Shown: piece by piece, positions 7,886-17,470 of the stretch
How positions within the stretch are numbered: the stretch's first letter is position 1
How the letters are laid out: each line of letters opens with the position of its first letter
NCBI RefSeq assembly: GCF_004786095.1
Contig: NZ_RHPJ01000001.1
Span: 248,001 to 312,000 of the forward strand
Direction of reading: 5' to 3'
Origin: Serinibacter arcticus
Lineage (GTDB): Bacteria; Actinomycetota; Actinomycetes; Actinomycetales; Beutenbergiaceae
Length of the DNA: 64,000 nucleotides
Position numbers and translations under genes: made by a program
The notes under the pieces: generated by a model
What the model saw: only the letters and a program-made list of their open reading frames with translations
Told to the model about the DNA's origin: nothing
The model's database searches: none

Positions 7886-8272
7886 TCAGGCGGTCGTGCG
7901 GAGCGAGGAGAGCTGGCGCGCGGAGCCGGTCAGCAGGTAGATCGCGATCGTGAGGTCGTCGGGCGTCAGCGACGCGAGGCGGGCGGAGTGCTTGAGCACG
8001 AGGCGCTCCCCGTTGACCACGACAGCGCCGCAGACCAGCGGCGTCGCGGCCTGCATCACCTTCCAGAAGTCGAGCTCGTGGTAGGTGCCGAGCGGCACCT
8101 GCAGCGTCACCCACTCCCCCAGCGGGCCCTGCAGCGTCTCGTGACCCGCGAACATCTCCACGGGAGCGGCGTCACCGCCGGCGGCTCCCGCAAAGCGGAT
8201 CAGCGTCGGCTGGACCTGCTGACCGCCGAACTGGCCCGTGAGGTGGGTGACGACGTCGTTCCAGGTGCTCAT
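7886..8272 (-). CDS. Conserved hypothetical protein coupled to beta-glucosidase
   Basis: 128 aa, starting MSTWNDVVTHL. The ATG at 8272 overlaps the TGA of the GH1 gene (ATGA), so the two are probably translated together. No enzyme motif, signal peptide or membrane helix is visible. The central GTYHELDFWKVM and the later pattern VVVNGERLVLKHSARLASL followed by an alpha-helical tail loosely recall YbjN/type III chaperone-like folds, but I do not claim membership. Third codon positions are strongly G/C like its neighbours, supporting a real gene. Function unknown. Confidence 0.7.
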   Translation of the reverse strand: MSTWNDVVTHLTGQFGGQQVQPTLIRFAGAAGGDAAPVEMFAGHETLQGPLGEWVTLQVPLGTYHELDFWKVMQAATPLVCGAVVVNGERLVLKHSARLASLTPDDLTIAIYLLTGSARQLSSLRTTA

Positions 8273-9762
8273 GCGTTCCTCTCGTGGGCGTCCAGCGCGT
8301 TGCTGGTCATGAGGTGGGAGTACCAGCGGGCGCTGGCCTTCGGGGTGCGCTGCAGCGTCTGGCGATCCACGTGCACGATGCCGAACGTCTTGCCGTAGCC
8401 GTAGGCCCACTCGAAGTTGTCCAGGAGGGTCCACAGCAGGTAGCCGCGCACGTCGGCACCGGACTCGATCGCCTCGTGCACGGCGGCGATGTGCTCGCGC
8501 AGGTAGGTGGTGCGGTCGGCGTCGTCGATCTCGCCGTTCGGTGCCACGACGTCGTCGGGGTAGGCGGCGCCGTTCTCGGTGATGACCAGGTGCGTGCCGG
8601 CGGGGCCGGTGACCTCACGGTCCAGCTCGACCAGCAGGTCGCGGAACGCGCCGGGGTGGTTCTCCCAGTCCATCTCGGTGCGCGGCGCCTGCGTGGGGAT
8701 CCACCGCGACTCGCGCGCGGTGAGCCACGGCGAGACGCCGCCGTCGGCGGAGGCGCCCGACGGCGACACCTCCCCCGAACCGTCCGGTGCGGCGATGACC
8801 CAGGAGTTGTAGTAGTTCACGCCGAGCACGTCGATCGGCGCGGCGATCGTGGCCAGGTCGCCGTCGCGCACCAGGTCCTGCGGCCAGATGTCGGCGACGT
8901 CGGACAGGAACGTCTCGGGGTAGGCGCCGGCGAAGATCGGGCCGGTGAAGCACCCGTACATGCCGTCCTCGAGGCGGCGCACGGTGTCGAGGTCCGCCGC
9001 GCTCGCGGGGTCCAGCGGGGCGTACCTGCTGAAGTTCAGGGTGATGCCGAGCTCGAGGTCGGCGTCGGCCTCGCGCAGCGCGGTGATGGCGTGCCCGTGG
9101 CCGAGCAGGAGGTGGTGCAGCGCGCGGAGCGAGCCTGCGTCGTCGTTCTCCCCCGGGGCGTGCTGGCCGCCCGCGTAGCCGAGGAACGCCGAGCACCACG
9201 GCTCGTTCAGCGTGGTCCAGCTCGTGACGCGGTCGCCGAGTGCGGCGTGCATGTCGAGCGCGTACTCGGCGAAGAGGTAGGCGGTGTCGCGGTTGCGCCA
9301 GCCGCCCTTCTCCTCCAGCGCCTGCGGGAGGTCCCAGTGGTAGAGCGTGAGCCAGGGCTTGATGTCCGCGGCGAGCAGCTCGTCCACGAGCCGGTCGTAG
9401 AAGGCGACGCCGGCCGGGTTGAGGTCGCCGCCGTCGGGACGCACGCGCGACCAGGACGTCGAGAACCGGTAGGTGTCCACGCCGAGCTCGCGCATCAGGG
9501 CGACGTCCTCGGGGTAGCGGTGGTAGTGGTCGCACGCGACCTCACCGGTGTCGCCGTTCTCGACCTTCCCCGGCAGGCGCGCGAAGTGGTCCCAGATCGA
9601 GTCGGTGCGGCCCTCGGTGTGGCTCGCACCCTCGATCTGGAACGCCGCCGTCGCCACGCCCCACGAGAACGCGGGTGGGAAGGTCCGCGCGACGTCGGTG
9701 CGCGGGGCGGGCCAGGGTGAGACGGGACGGCTCGGCGTCGGGCCCGGTGTCGTGGAGGTCAC
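8269..9762 (-). CDS. Glycoside hydrolase family 1 beta-glucosidase
   Basis: 497 aa, GTG start. It is a retaining (beta/alpha)8 glycosidase that removes glucose, or another sugar, from the non-reducing end of beta-glycosides. Family hallmarks are all present: FSWGVATAAFQIEG near the N-terminus, the acid/base Glu in TLNEPW (about residue 184), NYYNSW in the middle, the nucleophile Glu in ITENGA (about residue 396) and the substrate-binding LLDNFEWAYGY near the C-terminus. No signal peptide, so the enzyme is cytoplasmic and would act on imported cello-oligosaccharides or phenolic glucosides. No transporter or LacI regulator gene is adjacent, and no palindromic operator is seen upstream. Exact sugar preference cannot be given. 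Confidence 0.93.
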   Translation of the reverse strand: MTSTTPGPTPSRPVSPWPAPRTDVARTFPPAFSWGVATAAFQIEGASHTEGRTDSIWDHFARLPGKVENGDTGEVACDHYHRYPEDVALMRELGVDTYRFSTSWSRVRPDGGDLNPAGVAFYDRLVDELLAADIKPWLTLYHWDLPQALEEKGGWRNRDTAYLFAEYALDMHAALGDRVTSWTTLNEPWCSAFLGYAGGQHAPGENDDAGSLRALHHLLLGHGHAITALREADADLELGITLNFSRYAPLDPASAADLDTVRRLEDGMYGCFTGPIFAGAYPETFLSDVADIWPQDLVRDGDLATIAAPIDVLGVNYYNSWVIAAPDGSGEVSPSGASADGGVSPWLTARESRWIPTQAPRTEMDWENHPGAFRDLLVELDREVTGPAGTHLVITENGAAYPDDVVAPNGEIDDADRTTYLREHIAAVHEAIESGADVRGYLLWTLLDNFEWAYGYGKTFGIVHVDRQTLQRTPKASARWYSHLMTSNALDAHERNA

Positions 9763-9768
9763 GGCGCG

Positions 9769-9774
9769 AGTCTA
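9769..9774 (-). promoter_or_regulatory. -10 hexamer of the GH1 leaderless promoter
   Basis: TAGACT is followed by CGCGCC and the GTG of the beta-glucosidase gene. The arrangement is nearly identical to the one at pncB (TAGTCT, CGCGCC, ATG). Confidence 0.5.
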
Positions 9775-9837
9775 GGTCGGCCCGCCTCGCCCGGCACGGG
9801 GAGGGCGCCGTCAGGACGCGCGGGTGTCGCGGGCGCC

Positions 9838-10299
9838 TCAGAGCGCCGCGACGCGCTCCGCGACCTGGCGCTTGGTGCGGGCGAGCAGCGCCGTCATGCC
9901 GCGCAGCCGCAGCGGTGAGACGGCCTCGGCCAGGCCGAGGGTGAGCGGGTAGTCGCTCGGCACGGCCTCGACCTGCGCGGGCGTCAGACCGTCGATCCCC
10001 TCCGCCAGGATGCCGGCGAAGCCGCGCGACGTCGGGGCACCGGGCGGGGCCGAGGCGAAGAACCGGACGCGGCGCTCGCCGGGGGCGCCGTCGCCGGACT
10101 CCTCCAGCGCGGTGAAGAACGCGATCGGCGACTGGCACTCGGGGACGGGTTCGAGGAGCTCTGGTCGATCCGCGTACTCGGCCGGCAGCGGCGGCAGCCC
10201 GTTGGCGAACTCCAGCAGCAGCTGCAGGCGGTCGGCGACGGTCAGGGCGAGGAAGTCCTCGCGGATGGCGGCGAACGCCGCGGGCAGCTCCTCGGTCAC
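9838..10299 (-). CDS. sufE: SufE-like sulfur acceptor protein
   Basis: 153 aa from the GTG at 10299. SufE proteins accept persulfide sulfur from a cysteine desulfurase on a conserved Cys; here it is Cys55 in [11 protein letters not shown]. The fold-typical stretches FANGLPPLP and the later RGFAGIL and [17 protein letters not shown] are present, and length fits the family. The divergent neighbour is a thiosulfate sulfurtransferase, a pairing that points to general sulfur handling rather than a dedicated suf operon, which is not in the window. GAGGAT lies 6 nt before the GTG. Confidence 0.9.
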   Translation of the reverse strand: MTEELPAAFAAIREDFLALTVADRLQLLLEFANGLPPLPAEYADRPELLEPVPECQSPIAFFTALEESGDGAPGERRVRFFASAPPGAPTSRGFAGILAEGIDGLTPAQVEAVPSDYPLTLGLAEAVSPLRLRGMTALLARTKRQVAERVAAL

Positions 10300-10425
10300 C
10301 GCTCCATCCTCCCACCGCGCGCCGCGTCCGAGCTCGTCTCGCGATCCGGTACCCCGCGACTCACGGAGCGGGACGCGGCGCGGCCCCCTAGGCTGGACGA
10401 CGTCGTCGCTACAGGAGGTCGTGCC

Positions 10426-11337
<912 letters not shown>

Positions 11338-11344
11338 GGCAGCC

Positions 11345-11857
11345 TCAGGCGGGGGACTCTCCGTCGGCCTCGCCTGCCGCGAGGCTCGCCCGCGCCGCCG
11401 CCAGGACCACCGGATCGGCGCAGCCGCGACCGAAGCCGGCAATCCTGCGCTGGATGTCCGACCCCAGCATCCAGATCCCGATCTTCTCGGCGAACGGCGC
11501 CAGCCAGTGCGGGCGGCAGCTGAAGCTGTAGCGCCAGGTCGCGAGCGTCGTGCCGTCGTCCTGCTGCGCGAACCTCCAGCCCGCCGCGAGCCGCTCGAAG
11601 AACCACGGTCCGGTGACCATCTTCATGCCGGTCGTGGTCGGCGGCCGGTAGGAGACGTACTCGCTCACCATCGACAGTCCCGACCGGTGCCGCGTGCGCG
11701 AGCGGACACCCTTGCCCGGCGCCGTCGCGCCGTCGAGGAACTGCTGCCGCGCGATGAACGGGTCCCAGCGCAGCCGCACCTCCCCCGTGGTCTGGGCGAC
11801 GGCGAAGGCCACGGCGGCGGGGACGTCGACGACGATGCTGGACTCGACAACGGGCAT
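11345..11857 (-). CDS. SRPBCC family protein
   Basis: 170 aa, ATG start. The opening VVESSIVVDVPAAVAFAVAQ and the tail with WRYSFSCRPHWLAPFAEKIGIWM fit a polyketide cyclase/START-like barrel, with a conserved Trp-rich pocket. No catalytic set can be named. It converges on the rhodanese gene with 7 nt between stops. CATACT stands 6 nt before the ATG, again the leaderless pattern. Confidence 0.7.
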   Translation of the reverse strand: MPVVESSIVVDVPAAVAFAVAQTTGEVRLRWDPFIARQQFLDGATAPGKGVRSRTRHRSGLSMVSEYVSYRPPTTTGMKMVTGPWFFERLAAGWRFAQQDDGTTLATWRYSFSCRPHWLAPFAEKIGIWMLGSDIQRRIAGFGRGCADPVVLAAARASLAAGEADGESPA

Positions 11858-11913
11858 GCTCGGAGTATGCCGCGCGCACCCCGTCCGGGCGGGAACCGAG
11901 ATGTCGGGTCGCG

Positions 11914-12699
11914 TCAGAGCGGAGCCGGCTCGAGCCCCCGCTCGGCCCAGACGGCCACGGCCGCCGCCGGATCGTCCGTCACGATGCCGTCGACGCCGAG
12001 GTCGAGCAGGCGGTGCATCTCACCGGGGTCGTTGATCGTCCACACGTGGACGACGTGCCCGCGCTCGTGCGCCAGCTCGAGGAACCGCGGCGTGACGACG
12101 TCGACCCCCTTGAACCGGAGCGGGACCTGGACCGCGCGCCCGGTCGTGGGCGCCGCCGTCGTCGACCGGCGCGCGAGCTGGACCAGACCGCGGCTCTCCG
12201 CGAGGAGGCGCGCGGCGTCGGCCATCCCCGTGCCGAGCACGGTGCGGCCGCGGGTCACGCGCTCGGCGATCGCGAGGCGCCGGGAGGAGAACGACGTGAG
12301 GCAGACGCGGTCGGCGGCGGCCGCCTCGCGCACGGCCCGCAGCGTGGGCGCGACGACGTCGTCGCTCTTCACGTCGAGGTTGAGCCGGAGGCCCGGGTAC
12401 TCGGCCAGCACGTCCACCAGGCGCAGCGCCGGCTCGTGGTCGACGTCGCGGATCAGGTCGAGCTCCCACCACGTGACGTCGCTCACGCGCCGGGGGTCGG
12501 CGAAGCGGCGTTCGAGCGTCACGTCGTGGGCGAGGACGGCGACGCCGTCGCTCGTCGCGCGCAGGTCCGTCTCCATGGTCGTGACACCGCACGCGAGCAT
12601 GTTCTCGACGGCCTGGCGCGAGTTCTCGGCGACGCCGACCGTTCCTCCCCGGTGCGCGAGGACGACGGGTGAGCCGGGACGGAACATGGTGGAGGTCAC
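11914..12699 (-). CDS. Glycerophosphodiester phosphodiesterase family protein
   Basis: 261 aa from the GTG at 12699; ATG at 12687 is an alternative. The GDPD TIM-barrel signature is clear: VVLAHRGG, then AENSRQA, then METDLRATSDGVAVLAHD, giving the two catalytic His and the metal-binding Glu/Asp. The C-terminal pattern HVWTINDPGEMHRLLDLGVDGIVTDDP is also typical. The reaction is hydrolysis of glycerophosphodiesters to glycerol-3-phosphate and an alcohol. There is no signal peptide, so it is predicted to be cytoplasmic. The leader base pattern CAGGAT-GGAGCG-GTG is almost the same as before sufE. Confidence 0.92.
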   Translation of the reverse strand: MTSTMFRPGSPVVLAHRGGTVGVAENSRQAVENMLACGVTTMETDLRATSDGVAVLAHDVTLERRFADPRRVSDVTWWELDLIRDVDHEPALRLVDVLAEYPGLRLNLDVKSDDVVAPTLRAVREAAAADRVCLTSFSSRRLAIAERVTRGRTVLGTGMADAARLLAESRGLVQLARRSTTAAPTTGRAVQVPLRFKGVDVVTPRFLELAHERGHVVHVWTINDPGEMHRLLDLGVDGIVTDDPAAAVAVWAERGLEPAPL

Positions 12700-12810
12700 C
12701 GCTCCATCCTGCCCCCGGGAGGCCCCGAAGGGGTCGGGGAGGCTTCGCGGACCGGCGTCGTGGTCGATCAGCGGCCCGGGTGGTGCTAGTGTTTTCTCTC
12801 GCCACGGCAT

Positions 12811-12883
<73 letters not shown>

Positions 12884-12888
12884 CAGAT

Positions 12889-12920
12889 GAGGCCCCGTCA
12901 CCTTCGGGTGGCGGGGCCTC
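12889..12920 (+). terminator. Intrinsic terminator after tRNA-Lys
   Basis: A perfect 14-bp stem (GAGGCCCCGTCACC / GGTGGCGGGGCCTC) encloses a TTCG tetraloop 5 nt after the tRNA. No long U tract follows, as is usual in high-GC Actinobacteria. Confidence 0.9.
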
Positions 12921-13028
12921 ACCCATGTCAGGACCCCCGGCGGGAGATTCCCGTCCCGCGGCTGGTGGGCACGTCCGCCGGCCGCGCTGCCGGCACCTCG
13001 CCGGGACCGGAAGGACGCCTCAGCACCC

Positions 13029-14825
13029 ATGTCGCACACCCCCGCCCCCGACGCCCCGCTCGACGAGCCGAGGGACGAACCGACCTCCGTCGGCAGACCG
13101 ACCACGGCCGACGAGCCGACCCCCGCCCGGGCGAGCTCCGCCGTCGGGCCGGTCTTCCGCTGGTCGGCCGCCCTGATCCTGTCGTTCCTGGCGGCGACGC
13201 TGTTCTTCCCCGACCAGGCCGAGGAGGTCCTGGGTTTCTTGCAGACCCGCGTGATCGCCACGTTCGGCTGGTACTACACGCTGCTGGTCGCGGCGCTGGT
13301 GGTGTTCTGCCTGGTCGTCGCGTTCGGACCGTCCGGGCGCATCGTGCTCGGACGCCGCGGCGAGAAGCCCGAGTTCTCGCTCGGCGCCTGGTTCTCGATG
13401 GTGTTCGCGTGCGGCATGGGCATCGGCCTGGTGTTCTGGGGCCCGGCGGAGCCGCTGACCCACTTCGTGAACCCGCGACCTGGCGAGACGGGTGACGGCG
13501 GCGAGCTGGCCCAGGCGGCGATGACGCAGACGTTCCTCCACTGGGGGCCGCAGGCCTGGGCGATCTACGCCGCGGTCGGGCTGGCGCTGGCGTACACGAT
13601 CCATCGTCGGGGCAAGCCGCTGTCGGTCCGCTGGACCCTCGAGCCGCTGCTCGGCGACCGCGTCAAGGGGCGGTGGGGCGACGCCATCGACGTCGTGACG
13701 GTGCTCGGCACGGTCTTCGGCGTGGCGACGACCCTGGGGTTCGGCGCCCTCCAGATCACGGCGGGCCTGGACCACACGGGCCTGATCTCCTCCTCCCTCA
13801 CGGTGCAGGTCGTGGTCGTGGTGGTCGTGACGCTGCTGGCGACGATCTCGGTCGTCTCGGGAGTCGACCGAGGGATCAAGATCCTCTCCAACCTGAACAT
13901 GGGCCTGGCCGCGCTCCTCCTCGTGGTCGTCCTCGCCCTCGGCCCGACCCTCTTCCTGCTGCGCGAGACGATCCAGTCCGCCGGCGCGTTCCTGCAGTCC
14001 TACGTCGGGCAGTCCTTCGAGCTCCTGGCCTACGACGGTGAGGCGGGCGCCGACTGGAAGCAGCAGTGGACGGTCTTCTACTGGGGCTGGTGGATCTCCT
14101 GGTCCCCGTTCGTCGGCATGTTCATCGCCCGCATCTCGCGCGGCCGTACCATCCGGCAGTTCGTGCTCGGCGTCATGCTCGCCCCGACCGTGGTCACCTT
14201 CATCTGGTTCGGCATCTTCGGCGGGACGGCGATCCACCGCCAGCTCTTCGGCGCGGCCGATCTCGCGGGTGCCGACGGCGCGACCGTCGACCCTGACTAC
14301 GTCATGTTCGACCTGCTCGACGGCCTCGGTGGCGCCCGCATCTGGATCGCCCTCATGCTCGTGCTGATCGCGATCTTCTTCGTCACCTCCGCCGACTCCG
14401 GCGCCCTGGTCGTCGGCATGCTCGCGAGCGGGACGAGCGAACCCCCGACCTGGTCGCGCATCATGTGGGCCTTCGGCATCGGCGGTGTCGGCATCGTGCT
14501 GCTGCTGCGCGGTGGGTTGGCGACCATGCAGACGGCGACGATCCTCATCGCCCTCCCCTTCAGCGTGGTCATCATCGGCATGCTCGTGGCGCTGGCGCGC
14601 TCGCTGCGCGAGGAGAACGCCGAGCACGAGGAGGACGAGCGGATGCGGGACCGCGACGAGGTCGCGGCGCACGTCGTCGAGGCCGTGGCGAACGATCCGG
14701 AGCTGCAGGACGTCCTGGTGCGGGGTCTGGCGACACCCGCCACGCCCCGCTCCAAGGACCGGGTGCGCGACCAGCTCGCGCGGGTGCTCGAGCGCCCCTC
14801 GGGGCTGCGTCCACCGCGCGACTGA
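13029..14825 (+). CDS. BCCT family betaine/choline/carnitine transporter
   Basis: 598 aa with 12 hydrophobic segments between residues about 40 and 535. It imports betaine, choline, carnitine or ectoine coupled to sodium or protons. Family features are FACGMGIGLVFWGPAEP in the third segment and the BCCT signature WTVFYWGWWISWSPFVG followed by ISRGRTIRQF. Both termini are cytoplasmic and charged: an acidic N-tail and a C-tail with alternating Glu/Arg, which in BetP senses osmotic stress. The ATG at 13029 follows the tRNA-Lys terminator by about 110 nt; a weak GGAAGGA lies upstream. No betaine synthesis genes are nearby. Substrate not determined. Confidence 0.93.
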   Translation: MSHTPAPDAPLDEPRDEPTSVGRPTTADEPTPARASSAVGPVFRWSAALILSFLAATLFFPDQAEEVLGFLQTRVIATFGWYYTLLVAALVVFCLVVAFGPSGRIVLGRRGEKPEFSLGAWFSMVFACGMGIGLVFWGPAEPLTHFVNPRPGETGDGGELAQAAMTQTFLHWGPQAWAIYAAVGLALAYTIHRRGKPLSVRWTLEPLLGDRVKGRWGDAIDVVTVLGTVFGVATTLGFGALQITAGLDHTGLISSSLTVQVVVVVVVTLLATISVVSGVDRGIKILSNLNMGLAALLLVVVLALGPTLFLLRETIQSAGAFLQSYVGQSFELLAYDGEAGADWKQQWTVFYWGWWISWSPFVGMFIARISRGRTIRQFVLGVMLAPTVVTFIWFGIFGGTAIHRQLFGAADLAGADGATVDPDYVMFDLLDGLGGARIWIALMLVLIAIFFVTSADSGALVVGMLASGTSEPPTWSRIMWAFGIGGVGIVLLLRGGLATMQTATILIALPFSVVIIGMLVALARSLREENAEHEEDERMRDRDEVAAHVVEAVANDPELQDVLVRGLATPATPRSKDRVRDQLARVLERPSGLRPPRD

Positions 14826-14834
14826 CCCGGCCGT

Positions 14835-14840
14835 TACGGT
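14835..14840 (+). promoter_or_regulatory. -10 hexamer of the ATP-grasp gene leaderless promoter
   Basis: TACGGT is followed by 7 nt and the GTG at 14848. It lies 10 nt after the stop of the BCCT gene, so the downstream gene need not depend on read-through. Confidence 0.45.
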
Positions 14841-14847
14841 GGACCCC

Positions 14848-15810
14848 GTGACCACAGCTGCGCGCATCGCCCTCGTGACCTGCTCCGACCTGCCCGACGG
14901 CGATCCGGAGGACCGCGCGCTCGTCGTCGCCCTCGGGGAGCGCGGTGCCGAGGGGAGCATCCTGCAGTGGGACGCGGCCGACGTGGACTGGACCGCGTTC
15001 GACCTCGTGGTGCTGCGCAACGTCTTCGACTACAGCGTGCGACGCGAGGAGTTCCTCGCGTGGGCGGAGCAGGTGCCGCAGCTGCGGAACCCGCTCAACG
15101 TGATCCGCTGGAACAGCGACAAGCACTACATCGACGCGCTGGCCCAGCTCGGTCTGCCGGTCGTGGAGACGCAGTGGCTCGAACCCGAGCGCCACTACGA
15201 GAAGCGCGACCTGCACAACCGCTTCCCGGCACGCGAGGACTTCGTGGTCAAGCCTGCGGTGTCCGCCGGCTCCGCGGACACCGGGCGGTACACGGCCACC
15301 GACGCCGACTCCCGCCGACTCGCCATCAACCACGCCAAGCGCCTGCTCGAGGCCGGCCGCGCCGTGATGGTGCAGCGCTACATGCCGGAGATCGACACGT
15401 TCGGCGAGAGCGCCCTGGTCTTCCTGCACGGCGAGTACTCCCACGCCATCCACAAGGGCGCCATGCTCGTGGGCGAGGACACCGGCGAGGACACCGCGTA
15501 CACGCGCGAGTCGATGGAGCCGTGGCAGCCGTCCGAGCAGGAGATCAAGGCGGCGCAGAACATCATCACCGAGGTCCGTCGCCTGGTCCCCGGCCGCTCG
15601 ATGAAGTCGCGCCCGCTGCTGTACGCCCGGGTGGACCTCGTCATCCGCGGGGACAAGCCTCCGCTGCTGATGGAGCTCGAGCTCGTCGAGCCGTCGCTGT
15701 ACGCGGCCCTCTCCCCCGGCGCGCTGGACCGTCTCGCGAGCGCGATCCTGCGCGAGGTGGCCTACGGCAACGACCCCCACAACGACGTCACGCAGGTCGC
15801 CCCCGCCTGA
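14848..15810 (+). CDS. ATP-grasp domain protein
   Basis: 320 aa, GTG start at 14848. The N-terminal third has the family pattern WDAADVDWTAFDLVVLRN, followed by the ATP-grasp lid (EDFVVKPAVSAGSADTGRY, about residues 130-150) and the catalytic end (YARVDLVIRG and LLMELELVEPSLYA, about 265-290), whose Glu/Asp bind the magnesium ions. The family joins a carboxylate to an amine or thiol through an acyl phosphate; some members such as the cycloserine ligase DcsG share this layout. No biosynthetic cluster surrounds the gene, so no substrate is proposed. Confidence 0.85.
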   Translation: MTTAARIALVTCSDLPDGDPEDRALVVALGERGAEGSILQWDAADVDWTAFDLVVLRNVFDYSVRREEFLAWAEQVPQLRNPLNVIRWNSDKHYIDALAQLGLPVVETQWLEPERHYEKRDLHNRFPAREDFVVKPAVSAGSADTGRYTATDADSRRLAINHAKRLLEAGRAVMVQRYMPEIDTFGESALVFLHGEYSHAIHKGAMLVGEDTGEDTAYTRESMEPWQPSEQEIKAAQNIITEVRRLVPGRSMKSRPLLYARVDLVIRGDKPPLLMELELVEPSLYAALSPGALDRLASAILREVAYGNDPHNDVTQVAPA

Positions 15811-15841
15811 GCCCGCACTCTCGGATCCCCCGCTCTCCACC

Positions 15842-15847
15842 TAGGGT
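15842..15847 (+). promoter_or_regulatory. -10 hexamer of the orn leaderless promoter
   Basis: TAGGGT is followed by GGTGGG and the GTG of orn at 15854, spacing 6 nt, with no separate Shine-Dalgarno sequence. Confidence 0.5.
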
Positions 15848-15853
15848 GGTGGG

Positions 15854-16531
15854 GTGACTTCGCGTGCCAAGGACCCCATCGTCTGGATCGACTGCGAGAT
15901 GACGGGCCTGGACACCCGTCTCGACGCCCTCATCGAGGTCGCGGTGATCGTGACCGACTCCGACCTGACGCCGCTCGGTGAGGGGATCGACATCGTCATC
16001 GCCCCGCCGCCCGGTGCCGTCGAGCAGATGAACGACGTGGTGCGCACCATGCACACCACCTCCGGTCTCCTGGACGAGCTGGCCGACGGCGTCACGATGG
16101 AGAGCGCGCGCGAGCAGGTCCTCGAGTACGTGCGCTCCTTCGTGCCCGAGCCGCGCAAGGCGCCGCTCGCGGGAAACTCCGTCGGCACCGACCGCGTCTT
16201 CCTCGACCGTGACATGCCCGAGGTCGTGGAGCACCTGCACTACCGGATCATCGACGTCTCCTCCATCAAGGAGCTCTCGCGCCGCTGGTACCCGCGCGCC
16301 TACTACGCCTCGCCCAAGAAGGCCGGCGGGCACCGCGCGCTGGCGGACATCGCCGAGAGCATCGACGAGCTGCGCTACTACCGCGCCGCGCTCTTCCCCG
16401 ACGGCGACGGCCCGTCCTCCGCCGACCTGAAGAAGCGGGCGGCGCTGATCTCGGCGAGCCCGACGCCGGCCGTCGTGGCGGCGTCCGAGGGCGACGGGGC
16501 GCCCGAGGCCGGGACCACGCCGGAGGGCTGA
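15854..16531 (+). CDS. orn: Oligoribonuclease
   Basis: 225 aa. A 3'-5' exoribonuclease of the DEDDh class that clears RNA dinucleotides and other very short fragments left by mRNA and cyclic dinucleotide decay. Catalytic residues are visible: Asp13 and Glu15 in WIDCEMTGLD, an Asp in GTDRVFLDRDMP (about residue 120), and His plus Asp in GGHRALADI near residue 155. The last 35 residues are a low-complexity Ala/Pro/Glu extension beyond the usual length of about 180-200. A terminator and tRNA-His on the opposite strand follow directly, an arrangement common around orn in Actinobacteria. Confidence 0.96.
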   Translation: MTSRAKDPIVWIDCEMTGLDTRLDALIEVAVIVTDSDLTPLGEGIDIVIAPPPGAVEQMNDVVRTMHTTSGLLDELADGVTMESAREQVLEYVRSFVPEPRKAPLAGNSVGTDRVFLDRDMPEVVEHLHYRIIDVSSIKELSRRWYPRAYYASPKKAGGHRALADIAESIDELRYYRAALFPDGDGPSSADLKKRAALISASPTPAVVAASEGDGAPEAGTTPEG

Positions 16532-16561
16532 GGCGCGCGACGACGTCGCACCAGAACGTGA

Positions 16562-16595
16562 AGAAGGCCGGATCCCCGAGGGGATCCGGCCTTCT
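16562..16595. terminator. Bidirectional terminator between orn and tRNA-His
   Basis: A 15-bp perfect stem (GAAGGCCGGATCCCC / GGGGATCCGGCCTTC, sharing one loop base) lies between the convergent orn and tRNA-His transcripts and can serve both. Confidence 0.9.
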
Positions 16596-16603
16596 CCGAA
16601 CCG

Positions 16604-16677
16604 GGTGAGTAACGGGACTTGAACCCGCGACATCCGCCACCACAAGGCGGCGCTCTACCAGCTGAGCTATACCCACC
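16604..16677 (-). tRNA. tRNA-His(GTG)
   Basis: On the minus strand the cloverleaf has acceptor GTGGGTA/TACTCAC with the extra G at position -1 opposite discriminator C, typical for tRNA-His. The anticodon stem is CCGCC/GGCGG with loop TTGTGGT (anticodon GTG), and the T-arm carries TTCAAGT. CCA is not encoded. TATACT about 28 nt upstream is a good -10. Confidence 0.97.
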
Positions 16678-16848
16678 ATGCGCGTGCTGCGAAGCAGCGC
16701 CGAACAAGTATAGCCCGTCCGGAGGGCTCTTCGCGCCACGCCCGCACCCGATGGACGGCCCCGCCCCTCCCCGGTGAGCGGGGGTAGCGTTGGCCCGGCG
16801 CCGCGCTCGGTCGACGGCGCAGCACACCACACACGAGGAGTAGCAGCC

Positions 16849-17325
16849 ATGGCCAAGCTCGAGGTGGGCGACGTCGCCCCCGACTTCACCCTTCCGGCCG
16901 CGGGCGGCGGGACCGTGACGCTCACCGAGCTGCGCTCGGGCGCCGAGAACGGCGTCATCATCTACTTCTACCCGGCCGCCGGCACCCCCGGCTGCACCAC
17001 CCAGGCGTGCGACTTCCGTGACTCCCTCGCCTCGCTCCAGGGCGCCGGCTACACGGTGGTGGGCATCTCTCCCGACACCGTGGAGAAGCTCGACGCGTTC
17101 GCCGAGCGCGAGGGCCTGTCCTACCCGCTCGCGGGCGACCCCGACCGGGCCGTCCTCGAGGCGTACGGCGCCTACGGCGAGAAGACGATGTACGGCAAGA
17201 CGGTCACGGGAGTCATCCGCTCCACGTTCGTCGTGGCCCCCGACGGCACGCTCACGCTCGCGCAGTACAACGTGCGCGCGACCGGCCACGTGGCCAAGCT
17301 GCGCCGGGACCTCGCCGTCGCCTGA
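16849..17325 (+). CDS. bcp: Thioredoxin-dependent peroxiredoxin, BCP/PrxQ type
   Basis: 158 aa. It reduces hydrogen and organic peroxides with electrons from thioredoxin. The peroxidatic Cys49 and resolving Cys54 lie in TPGCTTQACDF, the five-residue spacing that defines two-cysteine PrxQ enzymes. The strand VGDVAPDFTLP at the start and GVIRSTFVVAPDG near the end are typical. The ATG at 16849 has GAGGAG about 10 nt upstream; TAGCGT farther up may be the -10. A tRNA-Leu gene follows after 40 nt. Confidence 0.96.
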   Translation: MAKLEVGDVAPDFTLPAAGGGTVTLTELRSGAENGVIIYFYPAAGTPGCTTQACDFRDSLASLQGAGYTVVGISPDTVEKLDAFAEREGLSYPLAGDPDRAVLEAYGAYGEKTMYGKTVTGVIRSTFVVAPDGTLTLAQYNVRATGHVAKLRRDLAVA

Positions 17326-17365
17326 GCCGTTCCGGTCCCCCGCTGGGTAGGCTGGGGACCCGCTG

Positions 17366-17450
17366 GCGCGAGTGGCGGAATTGGCAGACGCGCAGGATTT
17401 AGGTTCCTGTGTCTTCGGGCGTGCGGGTTCAAGTCCCGCCTCGCGCACCA
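17366..17450 (+). tRNA. tRNA-Leu(TAG)
   Basis: Class II tRNA with long variable arm (GTCTTCGGGC). Acceptor GCGCGAG/CTCGCGC, anticodon stem CAGGA/TCCTG with loop TTTAGGT (anticodon TAG), T-loop TTCAAGT, and an encoded CCA at 17448-17450. TAGGCT about 16 nt upstream is the likely -10. Confidence 0.97.
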
Positions 17451-17470
17451 CCCCTGACCGAGGAGACCGC

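Noticed and set aside
3756-7940. 1394-aa plus-strand open frame opposite metH
   Set aside because: metH is a full, motif-complete gene on the other strand. The plus frame is low-complexity Arg/Val/His-rich sequence, typical of an antisense shadow in high-GC DNA.
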